NCBI GenBank assembly: GCA_017848205.1
Contig: JAGDDO010000213.1
Span: forward strand, 1 to 7,049
From: Oscillospiraceae bacterium
Lineage (GTDB): Bacteria; Bacillota_A; Clostridia; Oscillospirales; Ruminococcaceae
Reading direction: 5' to 3'
Length of the DNA stretch: 7,049 nucleotides
This document shows, piece by piece, positions 1-6,771 of the stretch. A program made the translations under genes and the position numbers. The number at the start of each line of letters is the position of its first letter. Positions within the stretch are counted from its first letter, which is position 1. The notes beneath the pieces were generated by a model that was given only the letters and a program-made list of their open reading frames with translations, was not told the origin of the DNA and ran no database searches.

Positions 1-287
1 TCTGAAACTGAAGTACCTTCTTCGAAATCCCATGTGGTGTTCATTGTTATTGCATATCTTCCCGGAGGAACACTCTCCTCGTTAAGAAGTTTTTCTGCTA
101 AGTCTTCAGCATTGTCATCATCCACGAGCACATTACGTTCGATGGCTTTATCATCTTTGTTACTGCCATCATCTTTCTTCATAAAGAAGAAAAAGAAAAT
201 CAGTCCGATGATGATGAAAAGAAGCAGAAGTATGATCAGTATGAGCTTCTTATCTTTCTTTTTTTTATCAGTTTTTGCCTGGCTCAT
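1..287 (-). CDS. Single-pass membrane protein of unknown function, N-terminal part (cut by window edge); paralogue of the 758-1297 gene
   Basis: I do not recognise a named family. The gene starts at the ATG at 287-285 and runs off the left edge after 95 complete codons, so the C-terminus is missing. The start is supported by an A-G-rich Shine-Dalgarno (AGGGGGGTG, about 294-302) 8 bases upstream. Residues 1-14 are strongly basic (several Lys), residues about 15-35 are an uninterrupted Leu/Ile/Phe membrane helix, and an acidic, Lys/Asp-rich spacer follows. This predicts a short cytoplasmic tail, one helix and an extracellular domain. The segment MNTTWDFEEG (about 82-91) aligns with MNATWTFKDG of the divergently transcribed gene at 758-1297, and a shared R-N-x-V element precedes it in both, so the two are paralogues. 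It has its own strong promoter and a structured leader (separate entries). Function is unknown; a surface or envelope role is inferred only from topology. Confidence 0.85.
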   Translation of the reverse strand, partial: MSQAKTDKKKKDKKLILIILLLLFIIIGLIFFFFFMKKDDGSNKDDKAIERNVLVDDDNAEDLAEKLLNEESVPPGRYAITMNTTWDFEEGTSVS

Positions 288-309
288 TAAATTCACCCCC
301 CTGATTATT

Positions 310-411
310 CAAAAATCCCTCAAAACCCGGTAAGCGGATTTTGTTTCCCCGTCTGGCAGCTTTTCCTGCTGCTGGATTTTTTGTGCTTACCGCTTACTGT
401 TTTTCTTTGAT
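310..411 (-). promoter_or_regulatory. Candidate structured 5' leader RNA with predicted pseudoknot
   Basis: This is the untranslated leader of the minus-strand gene, between its predicted transcription start (near 411) and its ribosome binding site. Three pairings can be read directly in the RNA sense. P1 is CGGTAAGC (392-385) with GCTTACCG (335-328), 8 perfect pairs. P2, inside P1, is GCAGC (372-368) with GCTGC (360-356) closing a 7-nt purine loop. P3 is AAAAATCC (381-374) with GGATTTTT (318-311), 8 pairs. P3 joins bases inside P1 to bases beyond it, so P1 and P3 together form a pseudoknot that ends about 9 bases before the Shine-Dalgarno. That layout suits control of translation initiation. 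I could not match it to a known riboswitch consensus. The pairings are seen; a regulatory role is inferred. Confidence 0.45.
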
Positions 412-417
412 GTTCCT

Positions 418-446
418 ATTATAGCAAGTAGACAATGAAACGTCAA
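418..446 (-). promoter_or_regulatory. Sigma-A promoter with extended -10 for the minus-strand membrane protein gene
   Basis: On the minus strand there is a -35 box TTGACG (446-441), a spacer of exactly 17 bases, and a perfect -10 box TATAAT (423-418) preceded by TGC, which makes it an extended -10. Transcription should start near 411, giving a leader of about 124 nt before the ATG at 287. This is the best promoter match in the window. Confidence 0.85.
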
Positions 447-757
447 TATATCTCTCTTAATATTTATGTTTTGCACAAATCGGGGGGGGTAGGTACTTAT
501 TGCAAATCAACAGGCAGCTTCAAAACGTACAATTTTGCCTTTTAATTCCCTGAAGCCCTATTTTACGTAACATTGGTTCAAAATCGGACTATTCTCAGAA
601 AAATCCATACGAAAGGTATTTAATTAATAAAACTTCTGCCGAATATATATGATATAGGTATTTATGCATTTACATAAAAGCAAAAGAATTTGTAACCGTT
701 ACTGATGTGAAGTAGATGCATCAGCTCTATATATTGTAATTGTAACAGGAGAAAATC
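447..757. other. AT-rich divergent intergenic region, no gene seen
   Basis: No convincing coding frame is present. Visible elements are: a run of eight G (482-489); a possible plus-strand promoter TTAATA (624-629), 18-base spacer, TATGAT (648-653), weak because the region is AT-rich; an 11-bp palindrome GTAACCGTTAC (692-702) that could be an operator; and an inverted repeat CTGATG/CATCAG (702-707 and 719-724) forming a hairpin shortly before the Shine-Dalgarno of the next gene. Promoter and operator roles are guesses. Confidence 0.5.
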
Positions 758-1297
758 ATGAAAGCAAAGCAGACCGGAACGGCTGTAATAAAAGCTGTTC
801 TTATAATTCTGATCATACTGTTGCTGGGACTTGGCTGTTATGCCGGTTACTTAATACTTAAAGGCAGCGGTGAATCCGGCGGGGATGAGACGGAAGAGCA
901 TGTCGTCAGGAACTATGTTGTGTATGCTGATCCGGCTGTGATCCCGTCAGCGGATGCTGCTAAGGTCAATTCGGCTGCGAGCCATGATGTCAAGATGAAT
1001 GCGACCTGGACGTTCAAGGACGGAGCAGCGTATTCGAAGGATGCTTATGTGGAAAATCCGCTTTCCAATATAAACAGTGTCTGTTTCGATGTAAAGGTAA
1101 ACGGATATGACGAGCCGGTATTCACTTCACCGGAGCTTCCGGTGGGAAGCCGTCTGGAAAATATCACACTTGATAAGGTGCTTAAAGCAGGAACATATAA
1201 CTGTACTCTTACCTATTATCTGCTGTCAAAGGACGGATCGGAGAATGTGGGGACTTTACAGATGGCGCTGAAGATCATTATAAACGGTAATCCTTAG
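758..1297 (+). CDS. Single-pass membrane-anchored protein with extracytoplasmic domain, unknown function (179 aa)
   Basis: The family is not recognised by name. The ATG at 758 has AGGAG (747-751) at 6-base spacing, so the start is secure. Residues 1-12 are basic, about 10-34 form one hydrophobic helix, 36-48 are a Gly/Ser/Glu spacer, and about 50-179 form a predicted beta-rich outer domain. Notable segments are MNATWTF (80-86), AYVENPLSN (96-104), FTSPELPVGS (122-131) and KAGTYNCTLTYYLL (143-156), a pattern of alternating strands suggesting an Ig-like or pilin-like sandwich. A cysteine at residue 27 within LGLGC is not a good lipobox and the hydrophobic stretch continues past it, so a lipoprotein is unlikely. 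The N-terminal half matches the divergent gene at 1-287. The secreted-protein gene at 1464 follows after 166 bases on the same strand and may be co-transcribed. A role in a surface structure is inferred only. Confidence 0.9.
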   Translation: MKAKQTGTAVIKAVLIILIILLLGLGCYAGYLILKGSGESGGDETEEHVVRNYVVYADPAVIPSADAAKVNSAASHDVKMNATWTFKDGAAYSKDAYVENPLSNINSVCFDVKVNGYDEPVFTSPELPVGSRLENITLDKVLKAGTYNCTLTYYLLSKDGSENVGTLQMALKIIINGNP

Positions 1298-1463
1298 CGA
1301 AGCACTGATTTTAGCGAATCGTGAATAACTATGCAGATACAGGATGCACATTGTGAATATGAGGGACATTATAACAGCAATTTACAGGGGTAATACGGGA
1401 AAAAAATCCGGAACCGTTATACGAACCGGAGTTTTACAGAACTGATCTGAAGGGGATGAGGTC

Positions 1464-3143
1464 ATGAATGATGTAAAAAGAATATCTGCTATGCTGGTTG
1501 CGTCTGCAATGTTTGTAATGAATATGACGTGTGCTGCTGTCAGTGCGGATGAAATATCACTGGGCGAAGGTGCTGCGGCAGTACAGGGCGCAGAATCTGC
1601 AGGTGCCGCTTATGGTACCGGAACAGACGATGAGTCAGTCCCTGATGCAGAACCGGATACAGAAAATGAAGCCGGTTCTGTGGAGGAACAGGAGAACATC
1701 TCAGGGGAGAGTGCTGTACAGAAAAATGATGAAGAAAATTCAGAAGATACAGCTGATTCATCTGACAGTAACAGTGAAGCTGATAACGAAGCTCCGGATG
1801 CTGAACAGGAAAAAGCGCCGGAACCATTGCCGGAACCGAACGGAGATGATCATACCGGCGGTGGGGAAGCTTCTGCAGTAAACAAGGGCAAAGGCGACAT
1901 TGAAGGACTTGTCAACACAAAGGTATTTCAGGTCACACTGCCTGTACATGGTAACAGTCTTGACTATGTTGCCGATCCTCAGGGCCTTATCAGAAAAACC
2001 AATGCAGCGAAGCATCCTGATTCTGTTTACGATGCCAATGCAAATGTATTTTTCAATAACGGAAAACGTACTGCTGAAGGCGGAAAAAACGTAACTTATT
2101 TTTCCGGAACTAGCGACCCCCTTACGATAGTGAACAAGAGCTCTGCGGCAGTAACGATAGTCGCAAGAGTGTCAGCCTACTATGAGCAGGGCGTGAAGAA
2201 TCCGGTATCTGTTGCAGGCAGCAGGGACTGGGAAAATGTAAGTACTCCGAGCATCTGCCTTTCCGTTGTCAGAGATGATGACGGATCTGAAGTTGTACTT
2301 TCAAAGCATGAGAAAGTTATAACAGCTTCCGTTGCAGGCTGTCCGGAAGCGTACAGATTTGTATACGAAAAGGACGGCAGCGGTGAAGAAAATTACGGGT
2401 ATCGAATAACAGAGGATGAGTACAAATTCAGTTCGTTTTCACTCAGGATGACTGGTGAGTGCAACAGCGACGGTGACTGGAAGTCGGATACTGATTATGA
2501 TTTTCCTTCTACTTCGATTGTATGGAACGTTGGTTTTGCCGTATCAGCAAAGCCCTGTGTGAATGAAGACTATTACACGGTGGCTTTTGGTTCTGAAATA
2601 AAAGTTCCGTTCAGTTTAGGATTATTCGAAGCTTCGGCTTCCGGAATTGCAGCTGCTGAATTTCAGGCAAAGTCCGGTGAGACAGTAATGATAACCGGAA
2701 ACGGCGATTACATAAGCAATACAGAAAATGAAATAACGCTGACTTCTGACTTTGCGTCATATGCACGCAGTCTTGGCGGCGGAACACTTAAGCTGACATT
2801 CGATGATCCGGATGAGACTTATGCGGAGATCAGACTTGATGAAAGCTGTGCGCCGTTTATTGAGACTACGGACTTCAGTGTTTCGAAGAACGACAAAAAA
2901 CTTTATGTTCCGTTCATTACTGGTGCCGGGGAGAAATCGGCATCCGGTATTTCATCAGTAAAATTCGGAAGCTATGACTTTTCATCTTCTGCTTATGTAA
3001 CGGAAGGAACAGACGGGTTTACTCTTACCGCCAGTGCGCTGAACACGATCTGCAGCAAGGGCGGCGGAACAGTGTACGTAACATTCAATGATGCAGCGCA
3101 TACCCGGTGCAGAATTAAAGTTAATGTTGATACTGAAATCTGA
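1464..3143 (+). CDS. Secreted multidomain protein with acidic linker and two tandem C-terminal repeats, unknown function (559 aa)
   Basis: The product is not assignable to a named protein. The ATG at 1464 has AGGGG (1451-1455) at 8-base spacing. Residues 1-28 are a classical signal peptide ending AAVSA, with cleavage likely before Asp29. Residues about 29-148 are a low-complexity linker rich in Glu, Asp, Ser, Asn, Ala and Pro. Residues about 150-362 form a beta-rich domain with VFQVTLPV (154-161), DPQGLI (171-176) and LTIVNKSS (220-227), a style I associate with uncharacterised surface proteins of gut Firmicutes. Residues 364-463 and 464-559 are two diverged copies of one repeat, sharing V-P-F, S-A-S-G-I, G-G-G-T and T-F-[DN]-D. 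The repeat resembles X2-like Ig modules (CBM_X2), an inference from its strand pattern. There is no LPXTG sorting signal, dockerin or C-terminal membrane helix, so it is either released or held non-covalently. It follows the membrane protein at 758-1297 on the same strand. Confidence 0.9.
   Translation: MNDVKRISAMLVASAMFVMNMTCAAVSADEISLGEGAAAVQGAESAGAAYGTGTDDESVPDAEPDTENEAGSVEEQENISGESAVQKNDEENSEDTADSSDSNSEADNEAPDAEQEKAPEPLPEPNGDDHTGGGEASAVNKGKGDIEGLVNTKVFQVTLPVHGNSLDYVADPQGLIRKTNAAKHPDSVYDANANVFFNNGKRTAEGGKNVTYFSGTSDPLTIVNKSSAAVTIVARVSAYYEQGVKNPVSVAGSRDWENVSTPSICLSVVRDDDGSEVVLSKHEKVITASVAGCPEAYRFVYEKDGSGEENYGYRITEDEYKFSSFSLRMTGECNSDGDWKSDTDYDFPSTSIVWNVGFAVSAKPCVNEDYYTVAFGSEIKVPFSLGLFEASASGIAAAEFQAKSGETVMITGNGDYISNTENEITLTSDFASYARSLGGGTLKLTFDDPDETYAEIRLDESCAPFIETTDFSVSKNDKKLYVPFITGAGEKSASGISSVKFGSYDFSSSAYVTEGTDGFTLTASALNTICSKGGGTVYVTFNDAAHTRCRIKVNVDTEI
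2553..3140 (+). repeat. Two tandem protein-level repeats (about 96-100 residues each) in the secreted protein
   Basis: Copy 1 is encoded by 2553-2852 (residues 364-463) and copy 2 by 2853-3140 (residues 464-559). They align end to end from an initial Pro: V-P-F, then S-A-S-G-I followed by two or three variable residues and a Phe, then G-G-G-T, then T-F-D-D or T-F-N-D, then a final strand. The similarity is clear in protein but the DNA has diverged, so the duplication is old. The layout fits an Ig-like beta-sandwich module. Confidence 0.8.
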
Positions 3144-3168
3144 TTAAAATGATATAAAATCATTTTAA
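3144..3168. repeat. Perfect 10-bp AT-rich inverted repeat directly after the stop codon
   Basis: TTAAAATGAT (3144-3153), a 5-base loop, and ATCATTTTAA (3159-3168) form a perfect hairpin beginning at the first base after the TGA of the secreted-protein gene. It contains only one G-C pair and is followed by no T-run, so it is a poor intrinsic terminator. It may instead act as a 3'-end stabiliser or be part of a repeat element. Confidence 0.6.
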
Positions 3169-3171
3169 CAG

Positions 3172-3271
3172 CGCCAATGGCGTGTAGATTTTGTACTTAG
3201 ACGGGATTTCACTTTAAAGCTAAATCGATTTGCGAAGCAAATTATACCTGATCAATTGTTTCAATCAGGTA
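3172..3271. repeat. Cluster of three short hairpins between convergent genes
   Basis: Three inverted repeats follow one another: CGCC-AAT-GGCG (3172-3182); ATTTGC-GAA-GCAAAT (3228-3242), perfect with a triloop; and TACCTGAT/ATCAGGTA (3245-3252 and 3264-3271). With the hairpin at 3144-3168 and the terminator at 3285-3313 they almost fill the intergenic space. This could be a degenerate dispersed intergenic repeat or simply several termination and 3'-stabilising structures. No terminal target duplication was identified. Confidence 0.45.
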
Positions 3272-3274
3272 ATA

Positions 3275-3320
3275 GGAAAAAAATCAAGCCATTCAGCAAA
3301 GCTGAATGGCTTGTATTTTT
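3275..3320 (-). terminator. Strong rho-independent terminator for ftsH, bidirectional in form
   Basis: A 13-bp perfect stem (3285-3297 with 3301-3313), arms reading AAGCCATTCAGC and GCTGAATGGCTT plus a closing C-G pair, has an AAA loop. On the minus strand it is followed by ATTTTTTTCC, a 7-T run, and it lies just past the ftsH stop codon. On the plus strand TATTTTTATT follows, so it can also stop transcripts arriving from the secreted-protein gene. Confidence 0.92.
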
Positions 3321-5340
3321 ATTCTTCTGTATTATCAGAATCAGTTTCCTTTTCAAGGTCAACGGAAACTTCAGGAGTTTCGTCCTTTTCTTCAGGGAGT
3401 TTGAAGTCAGGAGTTTTTTCTTCCGGAATGCCGATGTTTATGTCGGTTTCAGAACGTTTTTCTTCTGCAGAAGGTTTTTCATCCTTTTCGGTTTCAAGCT
3501 CGCCGTGAATAAGCTTTTTGAAGTCGTCGCCGTCGATCTTTTCGTTTTCGATAAGGTACTTTGCAACGAGATGGAGCTCATCGATGTGTTCTCTGAGAAT
3601 AGCTTCACACTGTTCGTGAGCTTCCGCGATGATCCTGCGTACTTCAGCGTCGATCTCTGATGCGATCTCTTCGCTGTAGTTTCTTGTGTGGCCGTAGTCC
3701 TTGCCGAGGAATACTTCGCCGTTGTCATCACCGTAGACAACAGTTCCGAGCTTTTCGGAGAAGCCGTACTTTGTAACCATGTTTCTTGCTACCTTTGTGG
3801 CACGTTCGAGGTCGTTTGAAGCGCCTGTGCAGATGTCGTCGAGAACGATCTCTTCTGCAACACGTCCGCCGAGGAGCATTACGATTGATTCACGCATCTT
3901 TGTTCTTGTCATGTGTGAATCATCGGTCTCAGGTCTTGTAACTGTAAGGCCGGCAGCCATACCACGCTGGATAACTGTGATCTGGTGTACCTTGTCCTGA
4001 GTTTCGAGATAATAAGCTGCGATAGCGTGTCCGCCTTCGTGATAAGCTGTGATCTTCTTGTCGCGGTCTGTAACGATGTGTGATTTCTTTTCAGGACCGG
4101 CAATTACCTCCATTGTAGCTTCTTCGATATCTGATTCGATGATGGCCTTTCTGTCCTGGCGGGCTGCAAGGAGTGCAGCTTCGTTAAGAAGATTTTCAAG
4201 ATCGGCACCGGTAAATCCCTGGGTAGTCTTTGCGATTACCTTAAGATCAACGTCAGGGCCGAGAGGCTTGTTCTTTGCGTGTACTTTAAGGATCTCCTCA
4301 CGTCCCTTGACGTCAGGATAGTTTACAACGATCTGTCTGTCGAAACGGCCTGGTCTTAAAAGAGCCGGGTCAAGAATGTCACGGCGGTTTGTAGCTGCCA
4401 TAACTATAACGTTGTCGTTGGCTGTAAAGCCGTCCATTTCAACGAGGAGCTGGTTAAGTGTCTGCTCACGTTCGTCGTGTCCGCCGCCGAGACCTGCGCC
4501 TCTGTGACGTCCTACAGCATCAATTTCGTCGATGAATACGATTGACGGGCTGTTCTTCTTTGCCTGTTCGAAAAGGTCACGTACTCGTGAAGCACCGACA
4601 CCGACGAACATTTCAACGAAGTCTGAACCTGAGATAGAGAAGAAAGGAACACCTGCTTCGCCGGCAACAGCTCTTGCAAGAAGTGTCTTACCTGTACCAG
4701 GAGGGCCCAGAAGGAGAACACCCTTAGGAACTCTTGCACCTATTTCGTCATATTTCTTTGTATTCTTAAGGAAGTCAACGATCTCCTTAAGTTCTTCCTT
4801 TTCCTCATCAGCACCTGCAACGTCGTCAAATGTAGTTTTTTTGCCGTTTGAAGGTCTGATGTTTGCCTTGCCGAAGTTAGCGTATTTTCCGCCGCCGCCG
4901 GCCTGACGGATCATAAAGAAGAATAGTGCGACTCCCATTATAAGAAGGAGTATCGTCGGGATGACTGTTATGATCCAGGAGTTGTCCGAACCCCTGATGT
5001 AGTCTACCTTGACTTCCTCACCGTTGTGTTTTTCCCTGTAACCGGCTCTGTAGTCGGCTATTTCAGAATCTGTATCGTTAATAAAAAGATTTACGTTCGG
5101 GACTATATATGTGTTCTTGTCGGAAGAACCTTCGAGATAGTATTCAAGTTCGCCGGTCTTGAGATTAAGTGTATACTCAGAAACATTGTACTCATCAAAC
5201 TCATGCATTATTTCGGAATATTTCTTTCCCTGACCTGTAGGTTCAAGATTAGGTATGAGTACTCCGAGAACTATTATTATTACTGCTGCTATCGCAATAT
5301 AGGTCAGCAGTCCCTTGTTCTTTCTAGGTGTCAATGACAT
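3319..5340 (-). CDS. ftsH: ATP-dependent zinc metalloprotease FtsH
   Basis: A membrane-bound AAA+ protease that unfolds and degrades damaged membrane proteins and selected regulators, working as a hexamer with its catalytic domains in the cytoplasm. In 673-residue numbering from the ATG at 5340: membrane helix 1 at about 10-29, an extracytoplasmic domain, helix 2 at about 123-143, Walker A GPPGTGKT (212-219), pore loop MFVGVGA (244-250), Walker B VFIDEID (268-274), and the second region of homology ending RPGRFDR (329-335). The zinc motif is HEGGH (434-438) and the likely third ligand is Asp510 in ASNDLERAT. All key residues are present and the length is normal for the family. The C-terminus is an acidic, Lys/Glu/Pro-rich tail of about 58 residues. 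The start is uncertain: AGGAG (5347-5343) overlaps an upstream GTG (5343), sits only 2 bases before the ATG, and is ideally spaced (8 bases) for a TTG at 5334-5332. The gene has its own promoter and follows tilS. Confidence 0.97.
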   Translation of the reverse strand: MSLTPRKNKGLLTYIAIAAVIIIVLGVLIPNLEPTGQGKKYSEIMHEFDEYNVSEYTLNLKTGELEYYLEGSSDKNTYIVPNVNLFINDTDSEIADYRAGYREKHNGEEVKVDYIRGSDNSWIITVIPTILLLIMGVALFFFMIRQAGGGGKYANFGKANIRPSNGKKTTFDDVAGADEEKEELKEIVDFLKNTKKYDEIGARVPKGVLLLGPPGTGKTLLARAVAGEAGVPFFSISGSDFVEMFVGVGASRVRDLFEQAKKNSPSIVFIDEIDAVGRHRGAGLGGGHDEREQTLNQLLVEMDGFTANDNVIVMAATNRRDILDPALLRPGRFDRQIVVNYPDVKGREEILKVHAKNKPLGPDVDLKVIAKTTQGFTGADLENLLNEAALLAARQDRKAIIESDIEEATMEVIAGPEKKSHIVTDRDKKITAYHEGGHAIAAYYLETQDKVHQITVIQRGMAAGLTVTRPETDDSHMTRTKMRESIVMLLGGRVAEEIVLDDICTGASNDLERATKVARNMVTKYGFSEKLGTVVYGDDNGEVFLGKDYGHTRNYSEEIASEIDAEVRRIIAEAHEQCEAILREHIDELHLVAKYLIENEKIDGDDFKKLIHGELETEKDEKPSAEEKRSETDINIGIPEEKTPDFKLPEEKDETPEVSVDLEKETDSDNTEE

Positions 5341-5376
5341 CACTCCTGTCTTTTGTATTTTTACATCAATAAGAAT

Positions 5377-5405
5377 ATTTTAACTTGAAAACGATATAAA
5401 GTCAA
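5377..5405 (-). promoter_or_regulatory. Sigma-A promoter for ftsH
   Basis: On the minus strand there is a -35 box TTGACT (5405-5400), a 17-base spacer and a -10 box TAAAAT (5382-5377). Each box differs from consensus at one position. Transcription would start near 5370, leaving about 30 nt before the coding region. No CIRCE or other heat-shock operator was seen. The promoter would let ftsH be expressed independently of the dnaB-tilS transcript. Confidence 0.75.
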
Positions 5406-5406
5406 G

Positions 5407-5428
5407 TATAAAAGGGAAACCCTTTATA
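5407..5428 (-). other. Hairpin overlapping the tilS stop codon, possible weak terminator
   Basis: In the RNA sense, TATAAAGGG (5428-5420) pairs with CCCTTTTATA (5416-5407) around a 3-nt loop, with one bulged base. The tilS TAA lies within the first arm. There is no long U-run after it, so termination would be weak or partial. It directly precedes the -35 box of the ftsH promoter. Confidence 0.4.
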
Positions 5429-6770
5429 ATTTCATGGTTTCTTCACAAACAACCCTTATTAGCAGTATTTTTTTTGTACTATTAGTAATTTTAACTCTGT
5501 CAGCTGTGCCGGCTTTTTCGATGAAGATTATTCCGGTTTCGTCAGCGGCAATGCAGAGACTGTCGCGTTCCGAAGCTTCAGTGCAGGCGTTCAGAAGTTT
5601 TTTGACCGATGAGGTAAAGTTCCTGTTTTCAAGCTTTATTCTGTCACCCGGAAGTCTGTTTCTGAGGACGATATCACCCTTTATGCATTCGGCGTCGATC
5701 ATTACAGTATCCGGAGTAAGAGTACATCCTTCGTACTGCCCGCGGTCCGCAAGCGTCAGAATAACGGTCTTCGTAAGGAATCTGTTTTCGCCTTCTGCTG
5801 CCTTTATGCATATATGTCCGGTTTTTTCCTTTGCCTTCGGTATGGTGACCAGCCGCAGGCATCCGTCATGTGCCTCAGCGTAAATATCTCCCTTAAGGTT
5901 GATCTTGCCGCCGCAGAGCACTGCTTTTTCCAGATCGGCTATTCGTCTGCTGTTTACTTCTATCCCGTTTTCCGAAAGGAAACGCGCTGTACAGCGTCTG
6001 CGTACCGCAGGATGAAGTCTGTCAAGCCCGCATATGGTATCTTTTTCTGATAAACCGGATTCATATGCTTTTCCGGCTTCGAGTTCAATGAAGTTATTGT
6101 CGGTACGAAAATTTTCCGAGTCGGATAGTATAGTTCTGAAAAGTGCCGGATTGATCTTTTCGAGGACCGGAATAACGTTGTGCCTTATGGTGTTTCTTGT
6201 GTAGTCGTCGGAAAGATTGGTTGAGTCGGTCACAAAGTCCTGACCGCGTTCCGCGAGGAATGATTCTATCTCGTTTCTGGTGACTCCGAGCAGAGGTCTG
6301 ATGATGTTGTCCCTGACGGGCGGAATACCAGCGATGCCTTTTGTTCCGGTGCCTCGGGTGAGGTTGAATATCACCGTTTCAGCATTGTCGTTGGCATTGT
6401 GTGCCGTTGCGAGCTTTTTTCCGTGTGTCTGTTCTGCAAAGAAGCGGTAGCGTATCTCGCGGGCTGCCAGTTCCGTTGACATTTTCATCTTTTCAGCTTC
6501 TGCGTTTACGTCAAATCTTCCGCAGACAAACGGTACGGAAAGCCTTTCACAGAGATCACGGCAGAACGCCTCGTCCCGGTCGCTTTCCTCGCCGCGCAGG
6601 CAGTGGTTTACGTGAAGGGCGGAAAGCGTTATCCCGAGCTCGTCACGAAGCTCGTTTAGCGCAAGCAGCAGGCAGACACTGTCGGCTCCTCCGGAAAGGG
6701 CGGCGACAACGTGATCGCCTTTTTCAAGCATGCCGAATCTTTCGATGGTGTTAAGAATCTGACCGAGCAT
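5424..6770 (-). CDS. tilS: tRNA(Ile)-lysidine synthetase TilS
   Basis: TilS uses ATP to attach lysine to the wobble cytidine (C34) of the tRNA-Ile with anticodon CAU, changing it to an AUA-reading isoleucine tRNA; it is normally essential and cytoplasmic. The 448-residue product has the PP-loop signature SGGADS (26-31), then HVNHCLRG (53-60), TAHNANDNAET (122-132) and RGTGTKGIAGIPP (139-151), all typical of the family's N-terminal catalytic domain. The C-terminal tRNA-binding domain is recognisable from LRNRLPGDRI (369-378) and the following S-x-K-K-L-L. Length is normal. I chose the ATG at 6770-6768 because AAGGAAGG lies 5 bases upstream and the domain begins there; the frame stays open to 6869 but that extension lies inside dnaB. 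The start comes one base after the dnaB TGA, indicating translational coupling. ftsH follows downstream, as is common in Firmicutes, but without an intervening hpt. Confidence 0.96.
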   Translation of the reverse strand: MLGQILNTIERFGMLEKGDHVVAALSGGADSVCLLLALNELRDELGITLSALHVNHCLRGEESDRDEAFCRDLCERLSVPFVCGRFDVNAEAEKMKMSTELAAREIRYRFFAEQTHGKKLATAHNANDNAETVIFNLTRGTGTKGIAGIPPVRDNIIRPLLGVTRNEIESFLAERGQDFVTDSTNLSDDYTRNTIRHNVIPVLEKINPALFRTILSDSENFRTDNNFIELEAGKAYESGLSEKDTICGLDRLHPAVRRRCTARFLSENGIEVNSRRIADLEKAVLCGGKINLKGDIYAEAHDGCLRLVTIPKAKEKTGHICIKAAEGENRFLTKTVILTLADRGQYEGCTLTPDTVMIDAECIKGDIVLRNRLPGDRIKLENRNFTSSVKKLLNACTEASERDSLCIAADETGIIFIEKAGTADRVKITNSTKKILLIRVVCEETMKL

Positions 6771-6771
6771 A

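Noticed and set aside
820..845. Possible lipobox (LGLGC) making the 758-1297 product a lipoprotein
   Set aside because: The -3 position is Gly rather than Leu/Val/Ile and the hydrophobic helix continues past the Cys, so a plain membrane helix fits better.
1294..1318. Direct repeat TTAGCGAA at 1294-1301 and 1311-1318
   Set aside because: Two 8-base copies, one overlapping the stop codon, with no flanking structure; could be chance or a minor local duplication.
1331..1393. 20-codon open frame between the two plus-strand genes
   Set aside because: No Shine-Dalgarno precedes it, and a frame this short is expected by chance.
1401..1434. TCCGG/CCGGA inverted repeat as a terminator before the secreted-protein gene
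   Set aside because: The stem is only 5 bp with a 14-base loop and a 4-T tail, too weak to call.
1531..2094. Alternative-frame open frames inside the acidic linker region on both strands
   Set aside because: They are shadows of the low-complexity GAA/GAT/GCA-rich linker of the secreted protein, whose own frame has a signal peptide, ribosome binding site and domain structure.
3230..3660. Plus-strand open frames rich in Ser/Phe near the ftsH 3' end
   Set aside because: They start inside the hairpin cluster or terminator region and run antisense to the FtsH C-terminus; composition reflects the acidic tail codons read backwards.
5434..5883. Plus-strand 149-codon open frame whose N-terminus looks like a signal peptide
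   Set aside because: It lies wholly antisense to the C-terminal part of tilS, which carries clear family motifs. No ribosome binding site of its own was seen and the hydrophobic start is a by-product of the opposite strand.
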